The position numbers were made by a program, and so were the translations under genes. A stretch of 64,000 bases of DNA from Pseudomonas azadiae (GTDB lineage Bacteria > Pseudomonadota > Gammaproteobacteria > Pseudomonadales > Pseudomonadaceae): contig NZ_JAHSTY010000001.1 in NCBI RefSeq assembly GCF_019145355.1, positions 930,001 to 994,000 of the forward strand. The letters are read 5' to 3'. Shown one piece after another: positions 16,932 through 26,464 of this stretch. Below the pieces are notes generated by a model, which was not told where the DNA came from, made no database searches, and saw only the letters and a list, made by a program, of their open reading frames with translations. The stretch's first letter is position 1. The number at the start of each line of letters is the position of its first letter.

Positions 16932-18281
16932 ATGACCGAGTTAGTCGAACCGCAGATTCCCGCCGCGCCCGCCATGGTGCGGCTGCCCCTCTTGCAACTG
17001 ATTCTGGTAGGCCTGCAACACGTCTTGCTGATGTACGGCGGCGCCGTCGCCGTGCCCCTGATCATCGGCCAGGCCGCGGGCCTCGGCCGTGAAGAAATCG
17101 CCTTCCTGATCAATGCCGACCTGCTGGTGGCCGGTATCGCCACCCTCGTGCAGTCGTTCGGCATCGGGCCGCTGGGCATCCGCATGCCGGTGATGATGGG
17201 CGCCAGTTTCGCCGCCGTCGGCAGCATGGTTGCCATGGCCGGCATGCCGGGCATCGGCTTGCAGGGCATTTTCGGCGCCACCATCGCCGCCGGGTTCTTT
17301 GGCATGCTGATTGCGCCGTTCATGTCCAAGGTGGTGCGCTTTTTCCCGCCGTTGGTGACCGGCACCGTGATCACCGCGATTGGCCTGTCGCTGTTCCCCG
17401 TCGCCGTGAACTGGGCCGGTGGCGGCAGCGCTGCCGCGACCTTCGGCTCGCCGATCTACCTGGCGATCGCCGCGCTGGTGCTGGGCACCATCCTATTGAT
17501 CAACCGCTTCATGCGCGGCTTCTGGGTGAATATCTCGGTGCTGATCGGCATGGGCCTGGGTTACGCGTTGTGCGGCCTGCTTGGCATGGTCGACCTCAGT
17601 GGCCTGGCCCTGGCGCCGTGGGTGCAGGTGGTGACGCCGTTGCACTTTGGCATGCCGAAGTTTGAATTGGCGCCCATCTTGTCGATGTGCCTGGTGGTGG
17701 TGATCATCTTTGTCGAGTCCACGGGCATGTTCCTCGCGCTGGGCAAGATCACCGGCCAGGACGTCACGCCCAAGATGCTGCGCCGTGGCCTGCTGTGTGA
17801 CGCCGGCGCATCGTTCTTTGCCGGGTTCTTCAATACGTTTACCCACTCTTCCTTCGCGCAGAACATCGGCCTGGTGCAGATGACCGGCGTGCGTTGCCGC
17901 TCGGTGACGATCATGGCCGGGGGCTTTCTGATCGTGCTGAGCCTGCTGCCCAAGGCCGCGTACCTGGTGGCGTCGATTCCACCGGCGGTACTGGGCGGCG
18001 CGGCGATCGCCATGTTCGGCATGGTCGCGGCCACTGGGATCAAGATCCTGCAAGAGGCCGATATTGCCGACCGTCGCAACCAATTGCTGGTGGCGGTGAG
18101 CATCGGCATGGGCCTGATCCCCGTGGTGCGCCCGGAGTTTTTCGCGCAACTGCCACTGTGGATGAGCCCGATTACCCACAGTGGCATCGCCATGGCCACC
18201 CTCAGCGCGTTGTCGCTGAATATCCTCTTCAACATTCTCGGCGGGGCCGAGCGCCCTGCGGCTGAGCACGCCCACACCTGA
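16932..18281 (+). CDS. NCS2-family urate/xanthine permease (UacT/PbuX type)
   Basis: Inner-membrane nucleobase:cation symporter of 449 residues with about 12-14 membrane segments. GLQHVLLMYGGAVAVPLI near the N-terminus, ESTGMFLALG in the middle and AQNIGLVQMTGVRCR later are the NCS2 signatures of the xanthine/urate branch. ATG 16932 is preceded by CCGAGGTG. Placement directly after the urate-oxidising genes supports urate or xanthine as substrate; the choice between them is inference. Confidence 0.9.
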   Translation: MTELVEPQIPAAPAMVRLPLLQLILVGLQHVLLMYGGAVAVPLIIGQAAGLGREEIAFLINADLLVAGIATLVQSFGIGPLGIRMPVMMGASFAAVGSMVAMAGMPGIGLQGIFGATIAAGFFGMLIAPFMSKVVRFFPPLVTGTVITAIGLSLFPVAVNWAGGGSAAATFGSPIYLAIAALVLGTILLINRFMRGFWVNISVLIGMGLGYALCGLLGMVDLSGLALAPWVQVVTPLHFGMPKFELAPILSMCLVVVIIFVESTGMFLALGKITGQDVTPKMLRRGLLCDAGASFFAGFFNTFTHSSFAQNIGLVQMTGVRCRSVTIMAGGFLIVLSLLPKAAYLVASIPPAVLGGAAIAMFGMVAATGIKILQEADIADRRNQLLVAVSIGMGLIPVVRPEFFAQLPLWMSPITHSGIAMATLSALSLNILFNILGGAERPAAEHAHT

Positions 18282-18413
18282 AGCATGCCCCATTGTCGCC
18301 CTGTGCGCGCTGTAACGGCGCACTTGAGCCCAGACGTGGGAGCCAGTATTCTCCGCGCCCGCTTGAATCGACGGTTTTCTACCGCCTTGGCGCGGCTTTT
18401 GCTATAGCCATAA

Positions 18414-18437
18414 AGCTGACCAATCAGACGAGTTTTT
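18414..18437 (+). promoter_or_regulatory. Shared 24-base upstream motif (tsx copy)
   Basis: The segment beginning AGCTGACCAATCAG is 21 of 24 bases identical to 11993-12016 before puuE. It lies 94 bases before the tsx-like start codon. It may be an activator site or part of the promoter of purine-uptake genes. Confidence 0.5.
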
Positions 18438-18507
18438 CAGCCAATCCAAAGGCGCCACACCAGAGCGCCAGCTTAAAAAACATAAAACTTTAACTCGGGA
18501 GCACCGA

Positions 18508-19293
18508 ATGAAACCTATGTTCAAAGGCCTGATGCTGGCGGGATCCCTGCTGGCTGGTGGCCAAGCCGTGGCCGGTGATTTGCTGCAGTGGCAGAACAAC
18601 AGCCTGACTTACCTGTGGGGCAAGAACTTTACCGTCAACCCGCAGATCCAGCAGACCGTCACGTTCGAACATGCCGACGCGTGGAAGTACGGCGACAACT
18701 TCTTCTTCCTTGACCGCATCTTTTACAACGGCAAGGAAGACGGCAACGTCGGTCCGAATACTTACTACGGCGAGTTCAGCCCGCGTTTGTCGTTCGGCAA
18801 GATTCTGGATAAAGACCTGTCCTTGGGCCCGATCAAGGATGTGCTGCTGGCCTTCACTTACGAGTTCGGCGAAGGCGACAACGAGTCGTACCTGCTGGGC
18901 CCGGCCTTTGACCTGAACATCCCTGGTTTCGACTACTTCCAACTGAACTTCTACCAGCGCCAGACCGAAGGCAACCGCCCGGGTGACGGCGTGTGGCAGA
19001 TCACACCGGTGTGGTCGTACACCCTTCCCGTGGGCAACTCCGATGTGTTGATCGACGGTTTCATGGACTGGGTGGTGGACAACGACAAGAATGCCCGTGG
19101 CACCTATCACGCCAACCTGCACTTCAACCCGCAGGTTAAATATGACCTGGGCAAGGCGCTGCATTGGGGCGACAAACAGTTGTATGTCGGTTTTGAATAT
19201 GACTACTGGAAAAACAAGTACGGGATCGAAGATTCGGGCGCGTTCAAGACGACTCAGGACACGGCGAGCTTCCTGGTCAAGTATCACTTCTAA
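18508..19293 (+). CDS. Tsx-like nucleoside-specific outer-membrane channel
   Basis: Outer-membrane beta-barrel of 261 residues of the channel-forming Tsx family, which passes nucleosides and related compounds. The first 22 residues are a signal peptide ending AVAG. The mature protein alternates aromatic and polar residues and ends in the phenylalanine (KYHF) needed for barrel insertion. GDLLQWQNNSLTYLWG is typical of the family. It follows the urate permease gene and shares an upstream motif with puuE, so it probably brings purine compounds across the outer membrane. A REP doublet follows. Confidence 0.88.
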   Translation: MKPMFKGLMLAGSLLAGGQAVAGDLLQWQNNSLTYLWGKNFTVNPQIQQTVTFEHADAWKYGDNFFFLDRIFYNGKEDGNVGPNTYYGEFSPRLSFGKILDKDLSLGPIKDVLLAFTYEFGEGDNESYLLGPAFDLNIPGFDYFQLNFYQRQTEGNRPGDGVWQITPVWSYTLPVGNSDVLIDGFMDWVVDNDKNARGTYHANLHFNPQVKYDLGKALHWGDKQLYVGFEYDYWKNKYGIEDSGAFKTTQDTASFLVKYHF

Positions 19294-19301
19294 ACACAAC
19301 C

Positions 19302-19389
19302 TGTGGGAGCGGGCTTGCTCGCGAATGCGGTGTGTCAGTCAGCACATTCATTGGCTGACACCGCATTCGCGAGCAAGCCCGCTCCCACA
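19302..19389. repeat. REP doublet (GTGGGAGCGGGCTTGCTCGCG type)
   Basis: Inverted REP pair of 88 bases located between the convergent tsx-like and patatin genes. Arms match those at 1502 and 31386; it may also act as a bidirectional transcription end. Confidence 0.85.
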
Positions 19390-19396
19390 TTTAGAT

Positions 19397-20539
19397 CTAT
19401 GCCAGGCCCAGGAATTTTGACAATTCCTCACGCTTGGCCAGCGCATCCTTGCGCCCCAACTCAATCAACTCGCTGCAATACCCCGCCTCGAACAGCAGAT
19501 AACTCAACACCCCCGCCCCGCTCGTCTTGGTCGCTCCCGGCCCACGCAGGAACATGCGCAGTGCCGCCGGCAATTCCTGCCGGTGCCGCGCGGCGATTTC
19601 ATCGATGGGCTGGCTCGGCGCAATCACCAGCACTTCCACCGGCGCCACGCCCTGGGCCGCGCTGCCGGTCGGCTGGAACTCGCTGAACTGGTTCAAGCGC
19701 TCGAGCAATTCGATGTCACTTTCCAGGCTGTCGATGAACGTGCTGTTGAGCATATGCCCGCCGATTTGCGCCAGGGTCGGCTCCTGGCCGGTAAAGGCGC
19801 GCGGCGCTGCCGGGGCATTGCCGCGCGGGTTGCCGCTGACGCCCACCACCAGCACGCGGGTGGCGCCCAGGTGCAAGGCCGGGCTGATGGGCGCCGATTG
19901 CCGCACGGCGCCGTCACCAAAGAACTCCTGGTCGAGCTTGACCGGGGCAAACAGCAACGGGATCGCCGAACTGGCCAGCAGGTGATCAACCGTCAACCGA
20001 GTGGGCACGCCGATACGCCGATGGCGCAACCAGGCGTCGATGGTGCCGCCGCCTTGATAGAAGGTCACCGCTTGCCCGGACTCATAGCCGAAGGCCGTCA
20101 CGGCTACCGCGTGCAGGTGCTTGTGCCGGATGGCCTCGTCGATGCCGTCCAGGTCCAGGCGTTCCTGCAGCAGGTCGCGTAACGGTGAGCTGTTGAGCAG
20201 GGCCACCGGCACTTGGGCACCCAGGCCCAGCAGGCTATGGATAAAGAAACGGCTCGCTTGGCGCACCACCCCCGGCCAGTCGCTGCGCAGCACCAAGTGA
20301 CTGCGAAAGCTCTGCCAGAAGGCGGTCAGGCGTTGGATCGCGGCCCGAAAGTCCATGGCGCCACTGGCCAGGCTCACCGCATTGATCGCCCCCGCCGAGG
20401 TGCCGACGATCACCGGGAACGGGTTGGGTGCGCCCGGCGGCAGCAATTCGGCAATCGCCGCCAATACCCCCACCTGATACGCCGCTCGCGCCCCGCCGCC
20501 GGAAAGAATCAAGCCTGTAACCGGTTCAGCTGGGCGCAT
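19397..20539 (-). CDS. Patatin-like phospholipase
   Basis: Serine hydrolase of 380 residues, probably a phospholipase A-type enzyme. GLILSGGGARAAYQVG at residues 9-24 forms the oxyanion hole, VGTSAGA has the nucleophile Ser48, and FFGDGAVRQ near residue 210 has the catalytic Asp. There is no clear signal peptide, so cytoplasmic or membrane-associated action is likely. ATG 20539 has GGAG upstream; the longer frame runs into the gene before it. It starts 32 bases after the stop of the LpxL-type gene and probably shares its transcript, which fits a role in membrane lipid handling. Confidence 0.88.
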   Translation of the reverse strand: MRPAEPVTGLILSGGGARAAYQVGVLAAIAELLPPGAPNPFPVIVGTSAGAINAVSLASGAMDFRAAIQRLTAFWQSFRSHLVLRSDWPGVVRQASRFFIHSLLGLGAQVPVALLNSSPLRDLLQERLDLDGIDEAIRHKHLHAVAVTAFGYESGQAVTFYQGGGTIDAWLRHRRIGVPTRLTVDHLLASSAIPLLFAPVKLDQEFFGDGAVRQSAPISPALHLGATRVLVVGVSGNPRGNAPAAPRAFTGQEPTLAQIGGHMLNSTFIDSLESDIELLERLNQFSEFQPTGSAAQGVAPVEVLVIAPSQPIDEIAARHRQELPAALRMFLRGPGATKTSGAGVLSYLLFEAGYCSELIELGRKDALAKREELSKFLGLA

Positions 20540-20571
20540 TGCATCACTCCATGTGGGAAAGGTATGCCTGA

Positions 20572-21504
20572 TCAGCGGCGTTTTTCGTACAGCTTGGGCT
20601 CGCCCGGTGGCCGGCTCTTGAAGCGGCGATGGGTCCACAGGTATTGCTCGGGGCATTCCCGCACCGAGGCTTCGACCCACTGGTTGATGCGCAGGCAGTC
20701 GACTTCATCGCTCTCGCCGGGGAAATCGCTCAACGGCGGGTGGATGACCAAGCGGTAACCGCTGCCATCGGCCAGGCGCTCCTGGGTGAACGGCACCACC
20801 AGCGACTTGCCCAGGCGTGCGAACTTGCTGGTGGCGGTCACGGTGGCGGCCTGGATGCCGAACAGCGGCACGAAAATGCTTTGCTTGGCGCCGTAGTCCT
20901 GGTCCGGTGCGTACCAGATGGCGCGGCCGGCGCGCAGCAGCTTGAGCATGCCGCGCACATCCTCGCGCTCCACGGCCAGGGAATCGAGGTTGTGACGCTC
21001 GCGACCACGGCGCTGGATATAGTCGAACAACGGGTTGCCGTGCTCACGGTACATGCCATCGATGGTGTGCCTTTGCCCGAGCAGCGCGGCGCCGATCTCC
21101 AGGGTGGTGAAGTGCAGCGCCATGAGGATCACCCCCTTGCCATCCAGTTGGGCCTGCTTGAGATGCTCCAGGCCTTCGACATGGGCCAGGCGCGCCAGGC
21201 GCTGGCGCGACCACCACCAGCTCATGGCCATTTCAAAGAAGGCGATGCCGGTGGAAGCGAAGTTTTCCTTGAGCAAGCGCTTACGCGCCTTGGCGGATTT
21301 TTCCGGAAAGCACAATTCCAGGTTGCGCGCGGCGATGCGGCGACGTTCGCCGGCCACATGGTACATGCCGGCACCGAGCAAGCGACCAATGGTCAACAGC
21401 GCGCGGTACGGCAGTTGGGTAACCAGCCACAGCACGCCGAGCCCCAGCCACAACAGCCAGAAACGCGGGTGAAAGAATACAGTGCGAAAACGCGGGCGAT
21501 CCAT
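20572..21504 (-). CDS. LpxL/HtrB-type lipid A acyltransferase
   Basis: Inner-membrane acyltransferase of 310 residues that adds a secondary acyl chain to the lipid A precursor. Residues 15-33 are a membrane anchor ([15 protein letters not shown]), and HFTTLE at residues 131-136 is the HX4E catalytic dyad of the LpxL/LpxM family. ATG 21504 is used because the longer frame overlaps the divergent minC region. The gene faces minC across about 118 bases and continues into the patatin gene. Which acyl position it modifies cannot be told here. Confidence 0.88.
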   Translation of the reverse strand: MDRPRFRTVFFHPRFWLLWLGLGVLWLVTQLPYRALLTIGRLLGAGMYHVAGERRRIAARNLELCFPEKSAKARKRLLKENFASTGIAFFEMAMSWWWSRQRLARLAHVEGLEHLKQAQLDGKGVILMALHFTTLEIGAALLGQRHTIDGMYREHGNPLFDYIQRRGRERHNLDSLAVEREDVRGMLKLLRAGRAIWYAPDQDYGAKQSIFVPLFGIQAATVTATSKFARLGKSLVVPFTQERLADGSGYRLVIHPPLSDFPGESDEVDCLRINQWVEASVRECPEQYLWTHRRFKSRPPGEPKLYEKRR

Positions 21505-21622
21505 TACAGATTCCGGTAAAGACAGGGCCGCGCATTCTACAACGGTTCGACTCGGCTTGCGGCCCGTGGATGTTCTCGTTATAAGTCTCGACACTTTTCG
21601 TGACAAGCCGCTTTTGCCGACC

Positions 21623-22360
21623 ATGAGCCAAACCGAACCGCTAGACCAAGATCCCGTGTTCCAGCTGAAGGGCAGCATGCTCGCCATCACCGTGCTGGAA
21701 CTGGCCCGCAACGACCTCGACGCCCTGGACCGCCAGCTCGCCGCCAAGGTCGCCCTGGCGCCGAATTTCTTCAACAATGCCCCGCTGGTGCTGGCCCTGG
21801 ACAAACTGCCCGCAGGCCAAGGCAGCATCGACCTGCCCGGCCTGATGCGCGTGTGCCGCTCCCATGGCCTGCGCACTCTGGCGATTCGCGCCAGCCGCAT
21901 TGAAGACATCGCTGCCGCCATCGCTATTGAACTGCCAGTACTGCCACCGTCCGGCGCGCGCGAGCGTCCGCTTGAACCATTGGTCGGTGAAGAAAAGAAA
22001 AAACCAGAAAAACCACCGGAGCCGACGATCAGGCCTACAAAGATCATCACCTCGCCCGTACGCGGCGGGCAGCAGATTTACGCCCAGGGTGGCGACCTCG
22101 TGATCATCTCTTCGGTCAGCCCGGGGGCGGAACTTCTTGCCGATGGCAACATCCATGTATACGGCCCGATGCGGGGCCGTGCGCTCGCCGGCATCAAGGG
22201 TGATACCAAGGCCCGTATTTTCTGCCAGCAGTTGACCGCTGAGTTGGTATCCATCGCAGGCCAGTACAAGGTTGCCGAAGATTTGCGCCGTGATCCGCTG
22301 TGGGGCGCTTCGGTGCAGGTCAACCTGTCGGGCGATGTGTTGAACATCATTCGTCTTTAA
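21623..22360 (+). CDS. minC: Septum site-determining protein MinC
   Basis: Inhibitor of FtsZ assembly, 245 residues. The N-terminal domain (residues 1 to about 105) binds FtsZ; a charged, proline-rich linker ([12 protein letters not shown]) follows; the C-terminal domain (about 140-245) carries the beta-helix repeats [15 protein letters not shown] and [19 protein letters not shown] that bind MinD. ATG 21623 lacks a strong Shine-Dalgarno but begins the conserved protein. It is first in the minCDE order, with a 201-base gap before minD that could hold a second promoter. Confidence 0.96.
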   Translation: MSQTEPLDQDPVFQLKGSMLAITVLELARNDLDALDRQLAAKVALAPNFFNNAPLVLALDKLPAGQGSIDLPGLMRVCRSHGLRTLAIRASRIEDIAAAIAIELPVLPPSGARERPLEPLVGEEKKKPEKPPEPTIRPTKIITSPVRGGQQIYAQGGDLVIISSVSPGAELLADGNIHVYGPMRGRALAGIKGDTKARIFCQQLTAELVSIAGQYKVAEDLRRDPLWGASVQVNLSGDVLNIIRL

Positions 22361-22561
22361 CGGATACTGCCGCATTTTCCAAGCATCTCTAAACTCTGAT
22401 AGCACAGCGAAACCGGCAATACTTGTGTAGGACTAATTGGAAGTTGGCGTTTCCCTGCGGGAAACCACATCTTTTTCCTACAAAGGCTGTCCGCCTGCAG
22501 CGAGTTCCAAGAGATGTTTTTCAGGGACTGAAACGTCCTTCTTCCTTAGGGGTGAAACACC

Positions 22562-23374
22562 TTGGCCAAGATTCTCGTGGTTACATCCGGCAAGGGTGGT
22601 GTGGGTAAGACCACCACCAGCGCCGCTATCGGTACCGGTCTCGCGCTGCGCGGCCACAAGACAGTGATTGTCGACTTCGACGTCGGCTTGCGTAACCTCG
22701 ACCTGATCATGGGCTGCGAACGCCGCGTGGTGTATGACTTCGTCAACGTGGTCAACGGCGAAGCCAACCTGCAGCAGGCCCTGATCAAGGACAAGCGCCT
22801 TGAGAACCTGTACGTACTGGCCGCCAGCCAGACCCGCGACAAAGACGCGTTGACCAAAGAAGGCGTAGGCAAAGTTCTGGCCGAGCTGAAGGAAACCTTC
22901 GAATACGTGGTCTGCGATTCGCCGGCCGGTATCGAGACCGGTGCTCACCTGGCGATGTATTTTGCCGACGAAGCCATCGTGGTGACCAACCCGGAGGTCT
23001 CCTCCGTACGTGACTCGGACCGCATGCTCGGCCTGCTGGCCAGCAAGTCCCAGCGCGCCGAGAAAGGCGAAGACCCGATCAAGGAGCACCTGCTGCTCAC
23101 CCGCTACAACCCTGAGCGTGTCAGCAATGGCGAAATGCTTGGCGTTGAAGACGTGAAGGACATCCTCGCCGTGACCCTGCTGGGCGTGATTCCAGAATCC
23201 CAGGCCGTCCTCAAGGCTTCCAACCAGGGTGTCCCTGTGATCCTCGACGACCAGAGCGACGCCGGCCAGGCGTACAGCGACGCCGTTGATCGTTTGCTCG
23301 GCAAGACCGTGGAACACCGCTTCCTCGATGTCAAGAAGAAGGGATTCTTCGAGCGTATCTTTGGAGGCAACTAA
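22562..23374 (+). CDS. minD: Septum site-determining ATPase MinD
   Basis: Membrane-cycling ATPase of 270 residues that recruits MinC and oscillates with MinE. The deviant Walker A motif KGGVGKT is at residues 11-17 and the C-terminal KKGFFERIF is the amphipathic membrane-targeting helix. The start is TTG 22562, supported by AGGGGTGA upstream and by the conserved MAKILVVTSG beginning; no ATG fits. minE follows after 3 bases. Confidence 0.97.
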   Translation: MAKILVVTSGKGGVGKTTTSAAIGTGLALRGHKTVIVDFDVGLRNLDLIMGCERRVVYDFVNVVNGEANLQQALIKDKRLENLYVLAASQTRDKDALTKEGVGKVLAELKETFEYVVCDSPAGIETGAHLAMYFADEAIVVTNPEVSSVRDSDRMLGLLASKSQRAEKGEDPIKEHLLLTRYNPERVSNGEMLGVEDVKDILAVTLLGVIPESQAVLKASNQGVPVILDDQSDAGQAYSDAVDRLLGKTVEHRFLDVKKKGFFERIFGGN

Positions 23375-23377
23375 ACA

Positions 23378-23632
23378 ATGAAATTTCTCGACTTCTTTCG
23401 CGCCAACAAAAAGCCAAGTACCGCGTCGGTAGCGAAAGAGCGTCTACAGATCATCGTGGCGCACGAACGCGGCCAACGCAGCACACCGGACTACCTGCCA
23501 GCCTTGCAGAAGGAACTGGTCGAGGTGATCCGCAAGTACGTCAATATCGGCAACGATGACGTGCATGTCGCTCTGGAAAATGACGGCAGCTGCTCGATTC
23601 TGGAACTCAATATCACCCTGCCTGATCGTTGA
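23378..23632 (+). CDS. minE: Cell division topological specificity factor MinE
   Basis: 84-residue protein that stimulates MinD ATPase and confines MinC activity to the poles. The N-terminal [12 protein letters not shown] is the membrane-binding part, followed by the anti-MinCD helix ([18 protein letters not shown]) and the dimerisation domain ([18 protein letters not shown]). It sits 3 bases after minD with an AGGCAACTAA spacer acting as ribosome-binding site. Confidence 0.97.
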   Translation: MKFLDFFRANKKPSTASVAKERLQIIVAHERGQRSTPDYLPALQKELVEVIRKYVNIGNDDVHVALENDGSCSILELNITLPDR

Positions 23633-23650
23633 TCGAACAGGCGGCCGCCA

Positions 23651-23703
23651 CGGCGGCTCGTTCACCCGCAACCCTTTTCAAGGGCCGGGTGGGCGAGCCG
23701 CCG
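23651..23703 (+). terminator. Long GC-rich hairpin after minE
   Basis: CGGCGGCTCG pairs with the later CGAGCCGCCG, and the arms extend inward through CACCCG / CGGGTG. The tail TTGGCGTTTGTT is only moderately T-rich. It lies between minE and the pseudouridine synthase gene and may end minCDE transcription or act in the leader of the next gene. Confidence 0.5.
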
Positions 23704-23728
23704 TTGGCGTTTGTTACGAGGCTGTTTA

Positions 23729-24364
23729 ATGCCGTTGTCCAACATCCATATCCTCTATCAGGATGCCGCCGTCCTGGTGGTGAACAAGCCGACCCTACTG
23801 CTCTCGGTGCCGGGTCGCGCCGATGACAACAAGGACTGCCTGATCACCCGCCTGCAGGAAAACGGCTACCCCGAAGCCCGCATTGTCCATCGCCTGGACT
23901 GGGAAACCTCGGGGATCATCCTGCTGGCCCGGGACGCCGATACCCATCGCGAACTGTCGCGCCAGTTTCATGACCGTGAAACCGAAAAAGCCTACACCGC
24001 CCTGGCTTGGGGCCAGCCGGAACTGGACAGCGGCGGCATCGATTTGCCGCTGCGCTACGACCCGCCGACCAAGCCACGGCATGTGGTGGACCATGAGTTC
24101 GGCAAGCATGCGCTGACGTTCTGGAAAGTGCTGGAGCGTTGCGGCGACTGGTGCCGTGTGGAGCTGACGCCGATTACCGGGCGTTCGCACCAATTGCGCG
24201 TGCATATGTTGTCCATCGGTCATCCGCTGCTGGGGGACGGGTTGTATGCCCATGAACAAGCCTTGGCTGCGTGGCCACGACTGTGCCTGCACGCAAGCAT
24301 GTTGAGCTTCACCCATCCGCAAAGCGGCGAGCGCCTGCGCTTCGAGTGCCCTGCGCCGTTCTAA
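23729..24364 (+). CDS. RluA-family pseudouridine synthase
   Basis: RNA-modifying enzyme of 211 residues, length and sequence close to the dual-specificity RluA (23S rRNA and tRNA) group. HRLDWETSG at residues 54-62 holds the catalytic Asp57, and RSHQLRVHM is the second family motif. There is no S4 domain, which fits RluA rather than RluC/RluD. ATG 23729 has ACGAGG upstream. It follows minE after a strong hairpin. Confidence 0.9.
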   Translation: MPLSNIHILYQDAAVLVVNKPTLLLSVPGRADDNKDCLITRLQENGYPEARIVHRLDWETSGIILLARDADTHRELSRQFHDRETEKAYTALAWGQPELDSGGIDLPLRYDPPTKPRHVVDHEFGKHALTFWKVLERCGDWCRVELTPITGRSHQLRVHMLSIGHPLLGDGLYAHEQALAAWPRLCLHASMLSFTHPQSGERLRFECPAPF

Positions 24365-24386
24365 AACTGCAAATGCATACATACCC

Positions 24387-24674
24387 TGTGGGAGCTGGCT
24401 TGCCTGCGATAACCATAGGTATCTACGCATTTTTGTAGTGAGCGGGCTTGCCCCGCGCTGGGCTGAAGCGGCCCCAAACCAGGCGAATGGCGTATGTCTG
24501 AAACTGCGCGGTGTCTTTATTGGGGCGGCTTCGCCACCCAGCGCGGGACAAGCCCGCTCACTACAGGGATTTGTGAGCCTTGAAAGTTGTGTAGATACCT
24601 ATGCTGCGATAACGGTGTGTCAGCCCAACATCTTTCACTGATAGACCGCTATCGCAGGCAAGCCAGCTCCCACA
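24387..24674. repeat. REP pair split by a nested palindrome element
   Basis: The outer arms are TGTGGGAGCTGGCTTGCC at 24387 and its inverse ending at 24674. Inside lies a 13-base inverted repeat, CATAGGTATCTAC at 24414-24426 and GTAGATACCTATG at 24591-24603, which encloses long-palindrome copy C. The block fills the 398-base gap between the pseudouridine synthase and aminopeptidase genes; I see no gene in it. Confidence 0.8.
24434..24565. repeat. Long-palindrome element, copy C
   Basis: A 132-base copy of the TGTAGTGAGCGGGCTTG family. The left arm is damaged (GGGCTGAAGCGG instead of GGGTGGCGAAGCCG) while the right arm is intact. It is enclosed by a 13-base inverted repeat and then by a REP pair. 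Confidence 0.85.
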
Positions 24675-24762
24675 GAGGGTTGTGTTGTTCTCAGCCATGC
24701 AGGTTCGCTCCAAATACGTGGTCAATACGGTAAACTCCGCACACTGCTGTCTGGAGCTATTT

Positions 24763-26052
24763 ATGCGCGAAGCGTTGAATCAAGGCCTGATCGACTTTCT
24801 CAAGGCCTCCCCTACTCCTTTTCATGCCACTGCCGCGATGGCCCAGCGCCTGGACGCGGCCGGTTACCAGCGCCTCGACGAGCGCGAAACCTGGACCACC
24901 GAAGCTAACGGCCGGTATTACCTGACCCGCAACGATTCCTCGATCATCGCCTTCAAGCTCGGCCGCCACTCGCCGCTGCAGGGCGGTATCCGCCTGGTCG
25001 GCGCCCACACCGACAGCCCATGCCTGCGGGTCAAGCCCCAGCCCGAGCTGCAACGCCAGGGCTTCTGGCAGTTGGGCGTGGAAGTCTACGGCGGCGCGCT
25101 GCTGGCGCCGTGGTTCGACCGCGACCTGTCCCTGGCCGGCCGCGTGACCTTCCGCCGCGACGGCAAGGTCGAAAGCCAGTTGATCGATTTCAAGCTGCCC
25201 ATCGCTATCATCCCCAACCTGGCGATTCACCTGAACCGTGAAGCCAACCAGGGTTGGGCGATCAATGCGCAGACCGAACTGCCGCCGATCCTCGCGCAAT
25301 TTGCCGGTGACGAGCGCGTGGACTTTCGCGCTGTGCTCACCGAGCAGTTGGCCCGCGAACACGGGCTGAACGCCGACGTGGTGCTCGACTACGAGCTGAG
25401 CTTCTACGATACCCAAAGTGCCGCGGTGATCGGCCTGAACGGCGACTTCATCGCCGGTGCGCGCCTGGACAACCTGCTGTCGTGCTACGCCGGCCTGCAA
25501 GCCCTGCTCACCAGCGACAGCGAAGAAACCTGCGTGCTGGTGTGCAACGACCACGAAGAAGTCGGCTCCTGCTCGGCCTGCGGCGCCGACGGCCCGATGC
25601 TCGAACAGACCCTGCGGCGCCTGTTGCCCGAAGGTGAAGAGTTCGTACGCACGATCCAGAAATCCCTGCTGGTGTCGGCGGACAACGCTCATGGCGTGCA
25701 CCCCAACTATGCCGACAAGCACGACGCCAACCACGGCCCCAAGCTCAACGCGGGCCCGGTGATCAAGGTCAACAGCAACCAGCGTTACGCCACCAACAGC
25801 GAAACCGCCGGGTTCTTCCGCCATCTGTGCATGGCCCAGGAAGTACCGGTGCAAAGCTTCGTGGTGCGCAGCGACATGGGTTGCGGCTCGACCATCGGGC
25901 CGATCACCGCCAGCCACTTGGGTGTACGCACCGTGGACATCGGCCTGCCGACGTTTGCCATGCACTCCATCCGGGAGCTGTGCGGCAGCCATGACCTGGC
26001 ACATCTGGTGAAGGTGTTGGGCGCGTTCTACGCGAGCCATGATTTGCCTTGA
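24763..26052 (+). CDS. M18-family aminopeptidase
   Basis: Cytosolic zinc aminopeptidase of 429 residues, probably releasing acidic or other N-terminal residues (aspartyl aminopeptidase family, ApeB-like). Metal-ligand motifs are [11 protein letters not shown] (His82, Asp84), NDHEEVGS near residue 263 and a late [15 protein letters not shown] 24763 has GGAG about 10 bases upstream (CTGGAGCTATTT). A REP pair follows the stop codon. The exact residue preference is not visible. Confidence 0.92.
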   Translation: MREALNQGLIDFLKASPTPFHATAAMAQRLDAAGYQRLDERETWTTEANGRYYLTRNDSSIIAFKLGRHSPLQGGIRLVGAHTDSPCLRVKPQPELQRQGFWQLGVEVYGGALLAPWFDRDLSLAGRVTFRRDGKVESQLIDFKLPIAIIPNLAIHLNREANQGWAINAQTELPPILAQFAGDERVDFRAVLTEQLAREHGLNADVVLDYELSFYDTQSAAVIGLNGDFIAGARLDNLLSCYAGLQALLTSDSEETCVLVCNDHEEVGSCSACGADGPMLEQTLRRLLPEGEEFVRTIQKSLLVSADNAHGVHPNYADKHDANHGPKLNAGPVIKVNSNQRYATNSETAGFFRHLCMAQEVPVQSFVVRSDMGCGSTIGPITASHLGVRTVDIGLPTFAMHSIRELCGSHDLAHLVKVLGAFYASHDLP

Positions 26053-26063
26053 GACCGTAGCGC

Positions 26064-26137
26064 GGCCATCGCGGGCAAGCCCGATCCCACATTTGGAACG
26101 AATTCACTGTGGGAGCGGGCTTGCCCGCGATGGCGAT
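26064..26137. repeat. Inverted REP pair, tail-to-tail
   Basis: CCATCGCGGGCAAGCCCG ending CCCACA is followed 17 bases later by TGTGGGAGCGGGCTTGCC and GCGATGG. The arms point outward, opposite to the doublets at 1502 and 19302. Confidence 0.75.
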
Positions 26138-26235
26138 TTCAAAAACACCGAACGCTACCTGATACACATCAACCCCACTTTCCCCAATCCCGCCTAGACT
26201 TGTCAGTATTCCCACTCCGACAAGGCCGTCATCCC

Positions 26236-26412
26236 ATGATTTCCATGTCCGCCTTCCACGCCATGCTGATCCCGATCCTGATCGGCATGCTCTTGCTGGC
26301 CGTGGGTTTCAACTTTCGTGACAAGCCCCTCGGCGTGTTTGGCATGTGGGTCGGCATGCTGCTGATCCTGGGCACGGTGGTATACAAGATTCTCGCCAAA
26401 CTGGCCGAATGA
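26236..26412 (+). CDS. Small conserved-looking membrane protein
   Basis: A 58-residue protein with two hydrophobic segments (about residues 6-24 and 32-50) joined by a short FNFRDKPLG loop and ending in a basic tail. ATG 26236 starts after CAAGGCCGTC; an ATG at 26245 is possible. It lies 52 bases before the mechanosensitive channel gene and may share its transcript. No function can be assigned. Confidence 0.65.
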   Translation: MISMSAFHAMLIPILIGMLLLAVGFNFRDKPLGVFGMWVGMLLILGTVVYKILAKLAE

Positions 26413-26464
26413 CGCTTGCCCTCGTACACTCGATCGACCTGCCGTCTTCAAGGTTGCCCGCCTC

